Assembly (NCBI GenBank): GCA_002713545.1
Contig: PATJ01000006.1
Span: forward strand, 5,879 to 14,501
Origin: Acidimicrobiaceae bacterium
Lineage (GTDB): Bacteria; Actinomycetota; Acidimicrobiia; Acidimicrobiales; MedAcidi-G1
DNA length: 8,623 nt
Direction: 5' to 3'
The notes under the pieces are model-generated. The model made no database searches, was not told the origin of the DNA, and was given only the letters and a program-made list of their open reading frames with translations. A program made the position numbers and the translations under genes. Within the stretch, counting starts at the first letter, position 1. Every line of letters starts with the position of its first letter. Below, piece after piece: positions 1 to 7,017 of this stretch.

Positions 1-277
1 GAGTCTGACTTATTTCTTCACCATGGAAATTATCGCGATGATCCATCCAAGCGAACCCAGTACATATTGATAGAAAAAATACAATCAACAAAGCAGCTAT
101 CCCGAGCTCCGAACCCCCACGGGGTAAACGTTTACCAAAAAAAAGTATTCCAACAAACGACAAGGCCGGTATGAGCGGTATTAGCCATGCATTCTGTAAA
201 AACCAGTTTCCTTCTTGAGTAATTCCTAACGGAATTGAAGTTACGGACGAGGTTGTAGCTGCTAATAAGTCGATCAT
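1..277 (-). CDS. nuoL: NADH-quinone oxidoreductase subunit L, N-terminal part only (runs off left edge)
   Basis: This is the start of NuoL, the most distal antiporter-like proton-pumping subunit of the complex I membrane arm. I translated the minus strand by hand. From the ATG at 277-275 it stays open for 92 codons to the window edge, beginning MIDLLAATTSS. A first membrane segment lies around residues 28-46 (NAWLIPLIPALSF), followed by the short basic loop FGKRLPRGGSE. A second segment is at about 54-74. The 'W-L-I-P-L-I-P ... F-G-K-R-L-P' pattern and the position directly after nuoK are typical of nuoL. The ATG is preceded by AAGGG at 8 bases spacing. A GTG one codon upstream is also in frame. 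The catalytic Glu and Lys residues and the long lateral helix lie outside the window, so completeness cannot be judged. Confidence 0.88.
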   Translation of the reverse strand, partial: MIDLLAATTSSVTSIPLGITQEGNWFLQNAWLIPLIPALSFVGILFFGKRLPRGGSELGIAALLIVFFLSICTGFAWMDHRDNFHGEEISQT

Positions 278-281
278 CACA

Positions 282-581
282 TTAGCCCTTCATCGAATCA
301 ATTCCAGCAAGGTCTATATTACGGCGATTGCGGTAAAGCAATAAAACCATAGCTAGCCCCACACCTACTTCAGCTGCTGCCACTGCAATTACAAAAAGTG
401 CAAATACCTCTCCTGGAATAGCTTCCCTGAAAGCGGCAAAAGCAACAAGATTAATATTTACTGAGTTAAGAATCAGTTCTATTGACATTAAAACCATAAC
501 GCCGTTGCGTCTTGTCAATACTCCATAAACTCCTATGCAAAAGAGGACCGCAGAAAGAATCAGAAACTGATTTAGTAGCAT
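282..581 (-). CDS. nuoK: NADH-quinone oxidoreductase subunit K
   Basis: NuoK is a small, three-helix membrane subunit (homologue of mitochondrial ND4L and of MrpC) that forms part of the proton path between the quinone module and the antiporter-like subunits. At 99 residues it has the usual length. Helices lie at about 4-21, 27-50 and 59-82. The two buried glutamates of the family are present: E35 in MSIELILNSVN and E71 in VAAAEVGVGLA. A basic loop ends the protein. The start ATG overlaps the nuoJ stop in TAATG, and an AAGGG ribosome site sits 7 bases upstream (589-593). This implies coupled translation with nuoJ. Nothing is unusual in the sequence. Confidence 0.96.
   Translation of the reverse strand: MLLNQFLILSAVLFCIGVYGVLTRRNGVMVLMSIELILNSVNINLVAFAAFREAIPGEVFALFVIAVAAAEVGVGLAMVLLLYRNRRNIDLAGIDSMKG
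286..290 (-). promoter_or_regulatory. Ribosome binding site of nuoL
   Basis: The minus strand reads AAGGG eight bases before the ATG at 277, inside the last codons of nuoK. It decides the start. The ATG that overlaps the nuoK stop codon (282-280) is followed at once by TGA and cannot be used. Confidence 0.6.
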
Positions 582-1135
582 TACTGATCCCTTCTTGCTA
601 TAACAACTGATCCAATTAAAGCTGCGAGCAACAAAACTGAAATTGCCTCAAATGGAATAATAAACTGCCCAAAAATAGAATCTCCAATATCAGCTGTAGT
701 GCTCGGAGCCTGACGATTTAATTCCGCATCTCGAAAACTATCTATGAAAGATCCTGAAGTAACCGCAACTATTAAGACTGAGACCAAAATAGCCATCCGA
801 TTTCGTTCTCTTAACTCTCCCTCTTCCGTCCCGAACGAACCTTTTGTTAGCATTATTCCAAAAAGAAAAAGAACAATTATCGCACCTATATAAACCAAAA
901 TTTGAGTAACTGCAACAAATTCAGCTCCAAGGAGTATGAACATTCCTGCTGCGCCTGCTAAAACAATCACCAGATAAAGAGCGGCGTGAACAATATTTTC
1001 CGTGGTAACCATTTTCAACGCTGCCAGAATCATTACTAAAGCAATAAGTCCAAAAAAAACATTTTGAGCCACTAAAACCTCATCACTTGTTAGTGGATCT
1101 AAACCCTGAATCTGAGATAAAAAGAAACCGGTCAT
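581..1135 (-). CDS. nuoJ: NADH-quinone oxidoreductase subunit J
   Basis: NuoJ is a membrane subunit (ND6 homologue) of the complex I proximal membrane arm. Its third helix carries the pi-bulge segment thought to gate coupling between quinone reduction and proton pumping. The 184-residue product shows five hydrophobic segments, at about 25-42, 49-69, 75-96, 113-129 and 157-179. The family signature is clear at residues 71-97 (EFVAVTQILVYIGAIIVLFL) and again near the end (FEAISVLLLAALIGSV). The periplasmic-type loop at 130-155 is variable, as expected. The start ATG overlaps the nuoI stop in TAATG. AAAGG at 1146-1150 is a plausible ribosome site with 10 bases spacing. The gene ends in TAATG with nuoK. 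Confidence 0.96.
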   Translation of the reverse strand: MTGFFLSQIQGLDPLTSDEVLVAQNVFFGLIALVMILAALKMVTTENIVHAALYLVIVLAGAAGMFILLGAEFVAVTQILVYIGAIIVLFLFGIMLTKGSFGTEEGELRERNRMAILVSVLIVAVTSGSFIDSFRDAELNRQAPSTTADIGDSIFGQFIIPFEAISVLLLAALIGSVVIARRDQ

Positions 1136-1644
1136 TAACGTGGAACCTTTAACTGTTTAGCCTCACTGCCATCTTCATACTCTTCAAATTCAGGCACAGT
1201 TTCCATCCACTTTGAGAGTTGATCTTTATCATGAAGCAAGTCGGCCAATTTAGGTTCGGAAAATTCAAATTCTGGCGACCAAAAAAGAGCTTCAAAGGGA
1301 CAAACTTCAACGCAAATGCCACAATACATACAAAGTGCAAAGTCAATGTCAAAACGATCTAAAGCATTTTTCTGACGAGGTTTACCGCCAGGTCTTCTTG
1401 GTGGAGCTTTGTATTTATGTCCCTCAATGTAGATGCACCAATCAGGGCACTCACGTGCACAAAGCATGCATGAAGTGCAATTCTCCTCATGTAGTGCAAT
1501 CACTCCTCTAGCTCGAAGAGTTGGCGCCTCTTTTACCCGAGGATATTGAACTGTGTGTGAACCTTTAGTTAGGGTTCTAATTAAAGTCTTGAAAGTAACG
1601 CCTAGACCTTTTATCAAACCCGGAACTCTTATCGAAAAAGCCAT
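1135..1644 (-). CDS. nuoI: NADH-quinone oxidoreductase subunit I, 2x[4Fe-4S] ferredoxin-like
   Basis: NuoI (TYKY homologue) carries clusters N6a and N6b and passes electrons towards NuoB and quinone at the membrane surface. The longest open frame starts at 1713. I chose the ATG at 1644 because it overlaps the nuoH stop (TAATG) and begins [18 protein letters not shown], the expected amphipathic start. This gives 169 residues. Two complete ferredoxin motifs are visible: C56, C59, C62, C66 followed by Pro, and C105, C108, C111, C115 followed by Pro. An additional Cys, C70, follows in CPDWCIY. The stretch between the two motifs (about 76-97) is long and strongly basic. The C-terminal 35 residues are acidic. 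The [14 protein letters not shown] form resembles, from memory, the NuoI of actinobacterial clusters without EFG. The upstream ribosome site is weak, so translation probably depends on coupling to nuoH. Confidence 0.95.
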   Translation of the reverse strand: MAFSIRVPGLIKGLGVTFKTLIRTLTKGSHTVQYPRVKEAPTLRARGVIALHEENCTSCMLCARECPDWCIYIEGHKYKAPPRRPGGKPRQKNALDRFDIDFALCMYCGICVEVCPFEALFWSPEFEFSEPKLADLLHDKDQLSKWMETVPEFEEYEDGSEAKQLKVPR

Positions 1645-2681
1645 TAGAAAACCACTTTCAATACGCCGGTAGCAACAATGTTTAATAGTGAGAGAGGCAC
1701 CAATACTTTCCAAGCAAGCTGTTGCAACTGATCCTCACGAAATCTGGGGTATGTAAAACGGAACCAGAAAATAAGGAATGAAACCAGCAACATTTTTCCT
1801 ACCAAAACCAAAGGTCCAATAAGGTTAAAAAGATTACTCGTCGGATCTAACCCGGGTATATACCAACCGCCAAGGAAAAATGTTGCTGCTAACGCTGAGA
1901 AAATTCCAGCAGTGGCAAACTCTCCTATAAAGAAAAGCAAAAATCTCATTCCTGTGTATTCAGTTAAATAACCAGTAACAATCTCTGATTCAGCAACTGG
2001 CATATCAAAAGGTGGTTGAGTTAGTTCAGCTTGAATTGCTATAAGAAAAATCACAAAACCCAAGAACTGGGTAATTATAAAAGGATTGCCTATCCCACCC
2101 CAACCAAAAATTTCACCATTTGCTTGAGCTAAAACTATCTCTTGAACGTTCAAAGTGCCTGCTTGGATTACAACACCCATTACAGCTAAAACAAGAGGTA
2201 ACTCGTATGCAACTAGCTGCCCCGCTGCCCGCAACCCACCTATCAATGAATATTTACTGGCCGAACCCCAACCTGCCATAAGAATTCCTATTACAGAGAT
2301 TGACGAAACCGCCAAAGCTAGAAACACACCAGTATCAATATTTATGAACCAAGCATCTGGACCTGCAGGTAGGACTAAAACTAGTAAAAAGGTTGAAGCT
2401 AAAACAACAAATGGAGCTGCTTTGAAAACTACTCTGTCTGCAGCTCTTGGAAACAAATCTTCTTTCTGAAGAAATTTTCCAACTTCTGCTAAAAGCTGTA
2501 ATGAACCATAAGGACCGGCTTCCATCGGGCCCAATCGACTTTGCATAAAACTCATCATCTTAAATAAATAAAGATAAACAAGCGTTCCTGCTGGAAGAAG
2601 TACTGCTACCAACCCCAGAATTGATCTAATTACAGTTTGCTGCCAGTAAGCGAGCTCTATGGCTAAATTAAAAACTGTCAT
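1644..2681 (-). CDS. nuoH: NADH-quinone oxidoreductase subunit H (quinone-site membrane subunit)
   Basis: NuoH (ND1 homologue) anchors the hydrophilic arm and forms the membrane part of the quinone chamber and the start of the acidic proton path. The 345-residue product has about eight hydrophobic helices. Family landmarks are [18 protein letters not shown] (49-66) with LQKED following, AYELPLVLA (158-166), [11 protein letters not shown] (223-233), TEYTGMRF (240-247) and the late loop YPRFREDQL (311-319). The conserved acids E160, E231, E233 and E241 are present. The usual Arg in 'E-x-x-R-x-PFD' is Gln (Q222), and the common GPNRVG reads GPMEAG. The ATG overlaps the nuoD stop (ATGA), and AGGAG lies 10 bases upstream. 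There is no space for nuoE, nuoF or nuoG between nuoD and nuoH. Confidence 0.96.
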   Translation of the reverse strand: MTVFNLAIELAYWQQTVIRSILGLVAVLLPAGTLVYLYLFKMMSFMQSRLGPMEAGPYGSLQLLAEVGKFLQKEDLFPRAADRVVFKAAPFVVLASTFLLVLVLPAGPDAWFINIDTGVFLALAVSSISVIGILMAGWGSASKYSLIGGLRAAGQLVAYELPLVLAVMGVVIQAGTLNVQEIVLAQANGEIFGWGGIGNPFIITQFLGFVIFLIAIQAELTQPPFDMPVAESEIVTGYLTEYTGMRFLLFFIGEFATAGIFSALAATFFLGGWYIPGLDPTSNLFNLIGPLVLVGKMLLVSFLIFWFRFTYPRFREDQLQQLAWKVLVPLSLLNIVATGVLKVVF

Positions 2682-3850
2682 CGGTCAATATCTCCTAATA
2701 TGAAATACAAACTAGCCAAAATAGAAATGACATCGGGAACATAAACACCTTTCAAAACCCATGGCGTAATTGAAACATTGTTAAACGAAGCTGATCTTAT
2801 TTTCACTCTGTAAGGAACCAGATCACCTTTAGAAATAATGTAATAACCCATTATTCCAAGAGGATTCTCTGTTTCTACATAAGCTTCGCCGGGAGGCACT
2901 TTTATGATTCTTGGGACTTTAGCCATTATTGGGCCTGAGGGTATTCCGTCAAGAATTTGACTCACCATTTTGCAAGACTCCCTGACTTCCTGCAGGCGTA
3001 CCCAATATCGCGCAAATGAATCTCCATCAGGATGAGTCCAAACTTTCCAATCAAGTTGGTCGTGAATTAGGCCTACTCCACCATCTCTTCTCAAATCCCA
3101 ATCAACTCCACTAGATCGAATATTGGCTCCTGAAAGTCCGTAAGCAAGCCCTGTATCAGCTGGAATTATTCCAATTCCTCTGGTTCTTGTTTGGAAAATT
3201 TCATTCCCAACGACGAGATCTTCCATCTCGTCGCAAAAAGAATGAATGCGGGAAAGAACATCTTTAGTTTCTTGTATCCAACCCTTTGGCAAATCGTCTT
3301 TTATTCCACCTATCCGATCAAAATTTGGATGAAATCGGCCACCAGTTACTGATTCGATTTGATTTAAAACAAATTCCCTATCCCGGAATGCATAAAAGAC
3401 GGGGGTTGTTGCTCCTAACTGAACTGCCATATCACCTAAGAACAAAACAACATTCGCTATTCGAGATAGTTCAAATAAAGCAGTTCTTATCCATTGTGCC
3501 CTTGGAGGAGCTTCCACCTCCATAAGCCTTTCAGCTGCAAGGATGAACGGAACCTCATTGGCAAAACTTCCTAACCAATCAATTCTGTTTACCAGAGTTG
3601 TTACCTGCGGATAAGTTCTAACTTCTGTAAGTTTCTCATACCCGCGATGCATGTAACCCATCACAGGTTCCGCAGACACAACTTGTTCGCCGTCTAAACG
3701 AACAATTATTCGCAAAGTCCCGTGCGTAGCTGGATGTTGAGGTCCTAGATTTAGGGTCATACCTTCTGTTTCAAGTTCAATGTTGACTCTTGCATCGCTT
3801 GCTTGATTTGCTATGTAAGAAAGCTGCTGGGTTGAAGCTTCAAGATTCAT
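2678..3850 (-). CDS. nuoD: NADH-quinone oxidoreductase subunit D (49-kDa type, quinone-binding)
   Basis: NuoD, related to [NiFe]-hydrogenase large subunits, forms the quinone-binding cavity with NuoB and NuoH. The 390-residue product opens with a variable leader of about 30 residues, then MTLNLGPQHPATHG (31-44), GYMHRGYEK (65-73), LFLGDMAVQLGATTPVFYAF (136-155), GGRFHPNFDRIGG (170-182), LSGANIRSSGVDWDLRR (239-255) and the C-terminal GDIDR. As in other NuoD proteins, no NiFe-binding cysteines are seen. The quinone-site His is kept (H43). W92 stands where canonical complex I has the quinone-binding Tyr, and Q144 where it has the paired Asp; both codons were checked in the DNA. The start ATG overlaps the nuoC stop in TGATG, with AGGAG 10 bases upstream. 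NuoC and NuoD are separate here, not fused as in E. coli. Confidence 0.97.
   Translation of the reverse strand: MNLEASTQQLSYIANQASDARVNIELETEGMTLNLGPQHPATHGTLRIIVRLDGEQVVSAEPVMGYMHRGYEKLTEVRTYPQVTTLVNRIDWLGSFANEVPFILAAERLMEVEAPPRAQWIRTALFELSRIANVVLFLGDMAVQLGATTPVFYAFRDREFVLNQIESVTGGRFHPNFDRIGGIKDDLPKGWIQETKDVLSRIHSFCDEMEDLVVGNEIFQTRTRGIGIIPADTGLAYGLSGANIRSSGVDWDLRRDGGVGLIHDQLDWKVWTHPDGDSFARYWVRLQEVRESCKMVSQILDGIPSGPIMAKVPRIIKVPPGEAYVETENPLGIMGYYIISKGDLVPYRVKIRSASFNNVSITPWVLKGVYVPDVISILASLYFILGDIDR
2692..2696 (-). promoter_or_regulatory. Ribosome binding site of nuoH
   Basis: The minus strand reads AGGAG, 10 bases before the nuoH ATG and within the end of nuoD. It supports the start that overlaps the nuoD stop codon. 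Confidence 0.6.
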
Positions 3851-4557
3851 CAGGTTTCTTCTCCTGATTCTTCAGTATCGTCATCATCTTCTCCAGGCAT
3901 GAGCTCAACGTCAACAATTCCAGGCCAAGGTTTTGCCCTTCTGGAAAGTAAGGGAAAATCTTTTCGAAGTGGATGGCCTTCAAATTCAGTCGGCAGGTAG
4001 AGATTCACCATATTAGGATGGTTTTTAAACGAAATTCCAAACATCTCCATTACTTCTCGTTCGTGCCAGTTAGCACCGGGATACACAGGAGTCCATGTTT
4101 CAACTTCAGGAAAATCACCTTCCAAATCAGCCTTTACATTAACCCCCAAATTTGTAACAGGGTTATGAACTCGAGCAAGCAGTTGAAAACGCTTTTCGCC
4201 ACCTGTTATGCCCCATTCCATTTCAGTTTCAACTGAGACTTCATCGTCAAGATTATCTATTGCGGCATCCATCTCTCGACCAAATGGTGAAGGCATCCAG
4301 TCAATTGCAGAAAGGAAATTAAAGAAACTCATTTCATGTTTTTCAAATAGAATCTTTGCGGTTTCTAACCAAGCTTCTTGAGTTACGCGTATCCACACAT
4401 CAATCTCTGGAACTACGTGCGAGTCAATAAAATCGCTACCCAAATCTGTCGCAATGCTCGTTACAAAAGCGTTGCGCGTCTCATCAATTATGAGTTCTTC
4501 TTGAGACTCAATTGGATCTTCAACAATTTCTTCTGCTTTGGTATCAGGTGACGACAA
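3850..4557 (-). CDS. nuoC: NADH-quinone oxidoreductase subunit C (30-kDa type), TTG start
   Basis: NuoC is a cofactor-free scaffold subunit of the hydrophilic arm that packs against NuoD and NuoI. The 235-residue product carries the family core: FNFLSAIDW (79-87), FQLLARV (124-130), [17 protein letters not shown] (159-175) and the signature [11 protein letters not shown] (193-203). The start codon is TTG at 4557-4555, overlapping nuoB by 14 bases. No in-frame ATG occurs before residue 76, and the frame closes upstream, so TTG is the best available start. A CTG eight codons earlier is possible. Both ends are acidic: ten Asp/Glu in residues 1-26, and nine in the last 14. Residues 90-120 form an acidic insertion in the middle of the domain. 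Only a weak ribosome site precedes the TTG. Confidence 0.93.
   Translation of the reverse strand: MSSPDTKAEEIVEDPIESQEELIIDETRNAFVTSIATDLGSDFIDSHVVPEIDVWIRVTQEAWLETAKILFEKHEMSFFNFLSAIDWMPSPFGREMDAAIDNLDDEVSVETEMEWGITGGEKRFQLLARVHNPVTNLGVNVKADLEGDFPEVETWTPVYPGANWHEREVMEMFGISFKNHPNMVNLYLPTEFEGHPLRKDFPLLSRRAKPWPGIVDVELMPGEDDDDTEESGEET
3861..3865 (-). promoter_or_regulatory. Ribosome binding site of nuoD
   Basis: The minus strand reads AGGAG, 10 bases before the nuoD ATG and inside the acidic C-terminal codons of nuoC. It supports the ATG at 3850 over the later in-frame Met at residue 31. Confidence 0.6.
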
Positions 4558-5065
4558 TTGGATCTCGATTCCATCGATCAGTCATGTCTTCTGAGGCTAT
4601 TCTTTCTTGCAATAAGACAATTCCCTCTAATAATGCTTCTGGCCGTGGTGGACATCCGGGAACGTAGACATCTACGGGAATAATCTGATCGACACCTTTG
4701 GTTACCGAATAACTATCCCAATAAGGTCCCCCGCAATTTGCGCAAGACCCCATAGAAATTACATATTTTGGTTCAGGCATTTGTTCATAAAGTCTTCTCA
4801 CAGCCGGAGCCATCTTGTCTGTAACTGTCCCAGATATAACAACTAAATCAGCTTGACGCGGACTTGCAGGAAAAGGGATAACACCCAATCTCATAACGTC
4901 ATAACGTGGGGAAGCAAAGGCTGCCCCCATTTCGATTGCACAACATGCAAGTCCCCATTGATATACCCAAAGAGAATACTTTCGACTAATATTCAAAAGC
5001 TTGGTCAAAGGACCAGGCAATTTGCCGTTTTCTACTAGACCCATCGCAATAACCGCTTTCTCCAA
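4544..5065 (-). CDS. nuoB: NADH-quinone oxidoreductase subunit B (N2 cluster, PSST type)
   Basis: NuoB holds the terminal [4Fe-4S] cluster N2, which reduces quinone at the interface with NuoD and NuoH. The product shows the expected ligands: the tandem C41-C42 in [10 protein letters not shown]108 in MGSCANCGG and C138 in [15 protein letters not shown] further C111 is found in some families and is not a ligand. The segment [19 protein letters not shown] (69-87) is highly typical. The start is uncertain. The full frame uses TTG at 5065. An ATG seven codons later (5044) would give 166 residues and overlap nuoA by only 10 bases. Neither has a well-spaced ribosome site: a GGAG lies 15 bases before the ATG. 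The conserved core begins near residue 29, so both starts are compatible with function. Confidence 0.96.
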   Translation of the reverse strand: MEKAVIAMGLVENGKLPGPLTKLLNISRKYSLWVYQWGLACCAIEMGAAFASPRYDVMRLGVIPFPASPRQADLVVISGTVTDKMAPAVRRLYEQMPEPKYVISMGSCANCGGPYWDSYSVTKGVDQIIPVDVYVPGCPPRPEALLEGIVLLQERIASEDMTDRWNRDPIVVT

Positions 5066-5415
5066 GCGTAGAGAAGTCCCAAAGCCAAGATAAAGATAAA
5101 GATAAACATTTCAACTAAACCAAAAAGACCGTATACCTCAAGGCGCGCAGCCCATGGGAAAATAAATACAGCCTCAACATCAAAGAGAACAAACATTAAA
5201 GCGAAAACGTAATATCTAATATTTGCTTGACTCCACATGTCTCCCTGCGGATCAACACCTGACTCATAATTGATTCTTTTCTGCGGTGTGTCTCGACTGG
5301 GTCTGAGTAGGCTTCCTAAACCTAAAAAAACGGATACAAGAAGAATCCCCACACCGCCAAAGATTAAAACTGTAAGCCAGTTTCGAAGAAATTCAGACAT
5401 CGTTTTAAGACCCAA
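5035..5415 (-). CDS. nuoA: NADH-quinone oxidoreductase subunit A
   Basis: NuoA (ND3 homologue) is a three-helix membrane subunit next to NuoH and NuoJ. The loop after its first helix lines the entrance of the quinone cavity. The longest frame begins with TTG at 5415. The ATG at 5400 ([11 protein letters not shown]) gives 121 residues, the usual size, and is my preferred start, although neither has a clear ribosome site. Numbered from that ATG, helices lie at about 9-31, 64-83 and 90-112. The family loop INYESGVDP is at 43-51. [12 protein letters not shown] (73-84) contains the conserved acids D74 and E76. Three tandem copies of the hexamer GATAAA (plus strand, 5089-5106) encode alternating Phe and Ile in the third helix. 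The end overlaps nuoB. A 109-base gap precedes the gene, so it may have its own promoter. Confidence 0.95.
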   Translation of the reverse strand: MGLKTMSEFLRNWLTVLIFGGVGILLVSVFLGLGSLLRPSRDTPQKRINYESGVDPQGDMWSQANIRYYVFALMFVLFDVEAVFIFPWAARLEVYGLFGLVEMFIFIFILALGLLYAWRKRLLRWV

Positions 5416-5524
5416 TTACCTTTGATAAATAAGAAAAGCCAAAGCTGTATACCCGACGAAGGCTACCGCAATTTATCGCTTTCGGATGCGTTTGGAAGCC
5501 TTGAATGAAATATTTCACTATCAC
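5416..5524 (-). other. Intergenic gap between nuoN and nuoA
   Basis: This is the only appreciable non-coding stretch in the window. It holds no open frame worth reporting. On the minus strand it contains a perfect 12-base palindrome, TGAAATATTTCA (5506-5517), just after the nuoN stop, and AT-rich tracts that could hold a promoter for nuoA. I found no -35/-10 pair with normal spacing that I would defend: GATAAA and TATACA are possible -10 boxes, both without a good partner. No convincing intrinsic terminator is present, so read-through from nuoN into nuoA is plausible. Confidence 0.55.
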
Positions 5525-7015
5525 TTACCCTCCTACCAAAATTGGTACTGCATCCCTAGTTATTTCCACAAAAGGCCCAGGAATAAGACCTGTGAATATA
5601 ACAACTGCAGAAGAAAGAACGATGACCACCCAAACTCCTTTTGAAACATGAATATCTTTAATTTCACCTGCATCAGCGTCAGAATACATTGCCATAAGTA
5701 TGCGAAGATATACGTACGCAGCGATAGCTGCTGATACCATCGCTATTCCTGCGAGAAAATAATACTTCGTGTCGACCGCTGATGAGATAACGCCGAGTTT
5801 TGCTATAAAACCTCCCGTGAAAGGAATTCCTGCTTGTCCTAGTAATAAAATTGTGAACAGGGCAGCCAAAGCTGGCTTGCGTTTGGCTAATCCTTTGTAT
5901 GCGGTCAAGTCGTGATTTGAATCACCTTCACCACCTACTACTGTTGCAATAGCAAAACTTCCTGAAGCGAGAAACGTGTAAACCCCCAGATAAAAAAGCA
6001 CAGCAGCTGTTCCATCCATGCTCGATGATTGAACTCCGATAAGAATAAACCCCGCATGAGCTATCGAAGAGTAAGCGAGCATTCTTTTTACGTTCGTTTG
6101 CACTACCGCAACCACAGAGCCAAAAACAACTGTTAGACCTGAAAGTACGGCCATAGGGACTTGCCAATCATCGACGTAAGTTGAAAATGTCAAAGGAAAA
6201 ACTCTTAATAATGCAGCAAAACCTGCCACTTTGACACCGGCAGCCATCCAAATAACAACAGGTGTGGGGGCACCTTGGTACGCATCTGGGGTCCATGCAT
6301 GAAAAGGAAACACGGCTACTTTGAAACCCAAACCAACGAGCATTAAAGCAAACCCGATCATCAACATGCCATCTTCGAGCAGAATCGAAGTGGCTAGAAA
6401 GTTTTTAATTCCAATGAGGTTCGTAGTACCAACAGCGCCGTAAACCAAAGCAATTCCATAAAGTAAAAAGGCGGACGAAAATGCCCCTAATAGGAAATAT
6501 TTAATTGCGCCTTCTTGGGATTCGATTTTTCTTAAATGAAGAGCGACTAGAACATAAACCGCTATGGAAAGAATTTCTATCCCTAAGAATAAAACGATTA
6601 GATCATTTGCGCCTGCCATTACAACGCCACCTGCAGCTGAGAGTAAGAGAAGGACGTAAAATTCTGAAGCTGGAATACCTTCCCTGCCCAGATATGGACG
6701 AGCAAGAATAGAAGTCGAAATTAAGGCAATGGCTATTAATGAAGTTAGAAAAATAGTAGATCTATCTATTCCCACAGAATTACTTAAAAAAGATAGCGGT
6801 CCATCATTTTGAATTCTGTTCCACATAGGAATTGCCGAAATTAAAACAAAAATGCCAGCTGTCAAGCTAAAGGTAGGCGCTAACCAAATAATTTCTTTCT
6901 TTAATAGAGAGGAAATTGTTAGTAGTAATAACCCTGAGACGGCAAAAACAATTAGCGGCAGTAGAGCCCACCATACTATTTCAGGAGTAGGAACAGAGTT
7001 AGACGCAACAAACAT
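5525..7015 (-). CDS. nuoN: NADH-quinone oxidoreductase subunit N
   Basis: NuoN (ND2 homologue) is one of three antiporter-like proton-pumping subunits of the membrane arm. The 496-residue product has about 14 hydrophobic helices and the expected pumping residues: E147 in FLGIEILS, K172 in AIKYFLLGAFSS, K232 in FKVAVFPFHAWTPDAYQGAP, K262 in AAGVKVAGF, and K406 in GGFIAKLG. The stretch NVKRMLAYSSIAHAGF (308-323) is also characteristic. The absence of the NuoM-type WLPDAHTEAP sequence, replaced by WTPDAYQGAP, identifies it as N. The ATG follows the nuoM stop by two bases, and GAGGGG lies 8 bases upstream, so the two genes are co-translated. No truncation or missing key residue is seen. Confidence 0.96.
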   Translation of the reverse strand: MFVASNSVPTPEIVWWALLPLIVFAVSGLLLLTISSLLKKEIIWLAPTFSLTAGIFVLISAIPMWNRIQNDGPLSFLSNSVGIDRSTIFLTSLIAIALISTSILARPYLGREGIPASEFYVLLLLSAAGGVVMAGANDLIVLFLGIEILSIAVYVLVALHLRKIESQEGAIKYFLLGAFSSAFLLYGIALVYGAVGTTNLIGIKNFLATSILLEDGMLMIGFALMLVGLGFKVAVFPFHAWTPDAYQGAPTPVVIWMAAGVKVAGFAALLRVFPLTFSTYVDDWQVPMAVLSGLTVVFGSVVAVVQTNVKRMLAYSSIAHAGFILIGVQSSSMDGTAAVLFYLGVYTFLASGSFAIATVVGGEGDSNHDLTAYKGLAKRKPALAALFTILLLGQAGIPFTGGFIAKLGVISSAVDTKYYFLAGIAMVSAAIAAYVYLRILMAMYSDADAGEIKDIHVSKGVWVVIVLSSAVVIFTGLIPGPFVEITRDAVPILVGG

Positions 7016-7017
7016 AA

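Noticed and set aside
280..282. ATG overlapping the nuoK stop as the nuoL start
   Set aside because: The next codon is TGA. The ATG at 277 is in the NuoL frame and has a well-placed AAGGG.
1149..1352. Second minus-strand frame of 67 codons inside nuoI
   Set aside because: It is an out-of-frame copy of the nuoI Fe-S region and has no features of its own.
1645..1713. 23-codon N-terminal extension of nuoI
   Set aside because: It lies inside the end of nuoH and does not look like NuoI. The ATG overlapping the nuoH stop gives the expected N-terminus.
2155..2469. Plus-strand open frame of 104 codons inside nuoH, and similar plus-strand frames in nuoD, nuoC, nuoB, nuoN and nuoM
   Set aside because: They lie wholly opposite well-recognised nuo genes. 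Their translations are low-complexity or mirror the membrane-gene codons, and they show no family motif.
5089..5106. Three tandem GATAAA units
   Set aside because: They encode in-frame alternating Phe and Ile in the third helix of NuoA. They are too short to call a functional repeat and are explained by hydrophobic codons.
5428..5450. Possible intrinsic terminator (AGC-TTTG-GCT followed by T-rich sequence, minus strand) before nuoA
   Set aside because: The stem has only three base pairs and the T tract is interrupted. It is not credible as a terminator.
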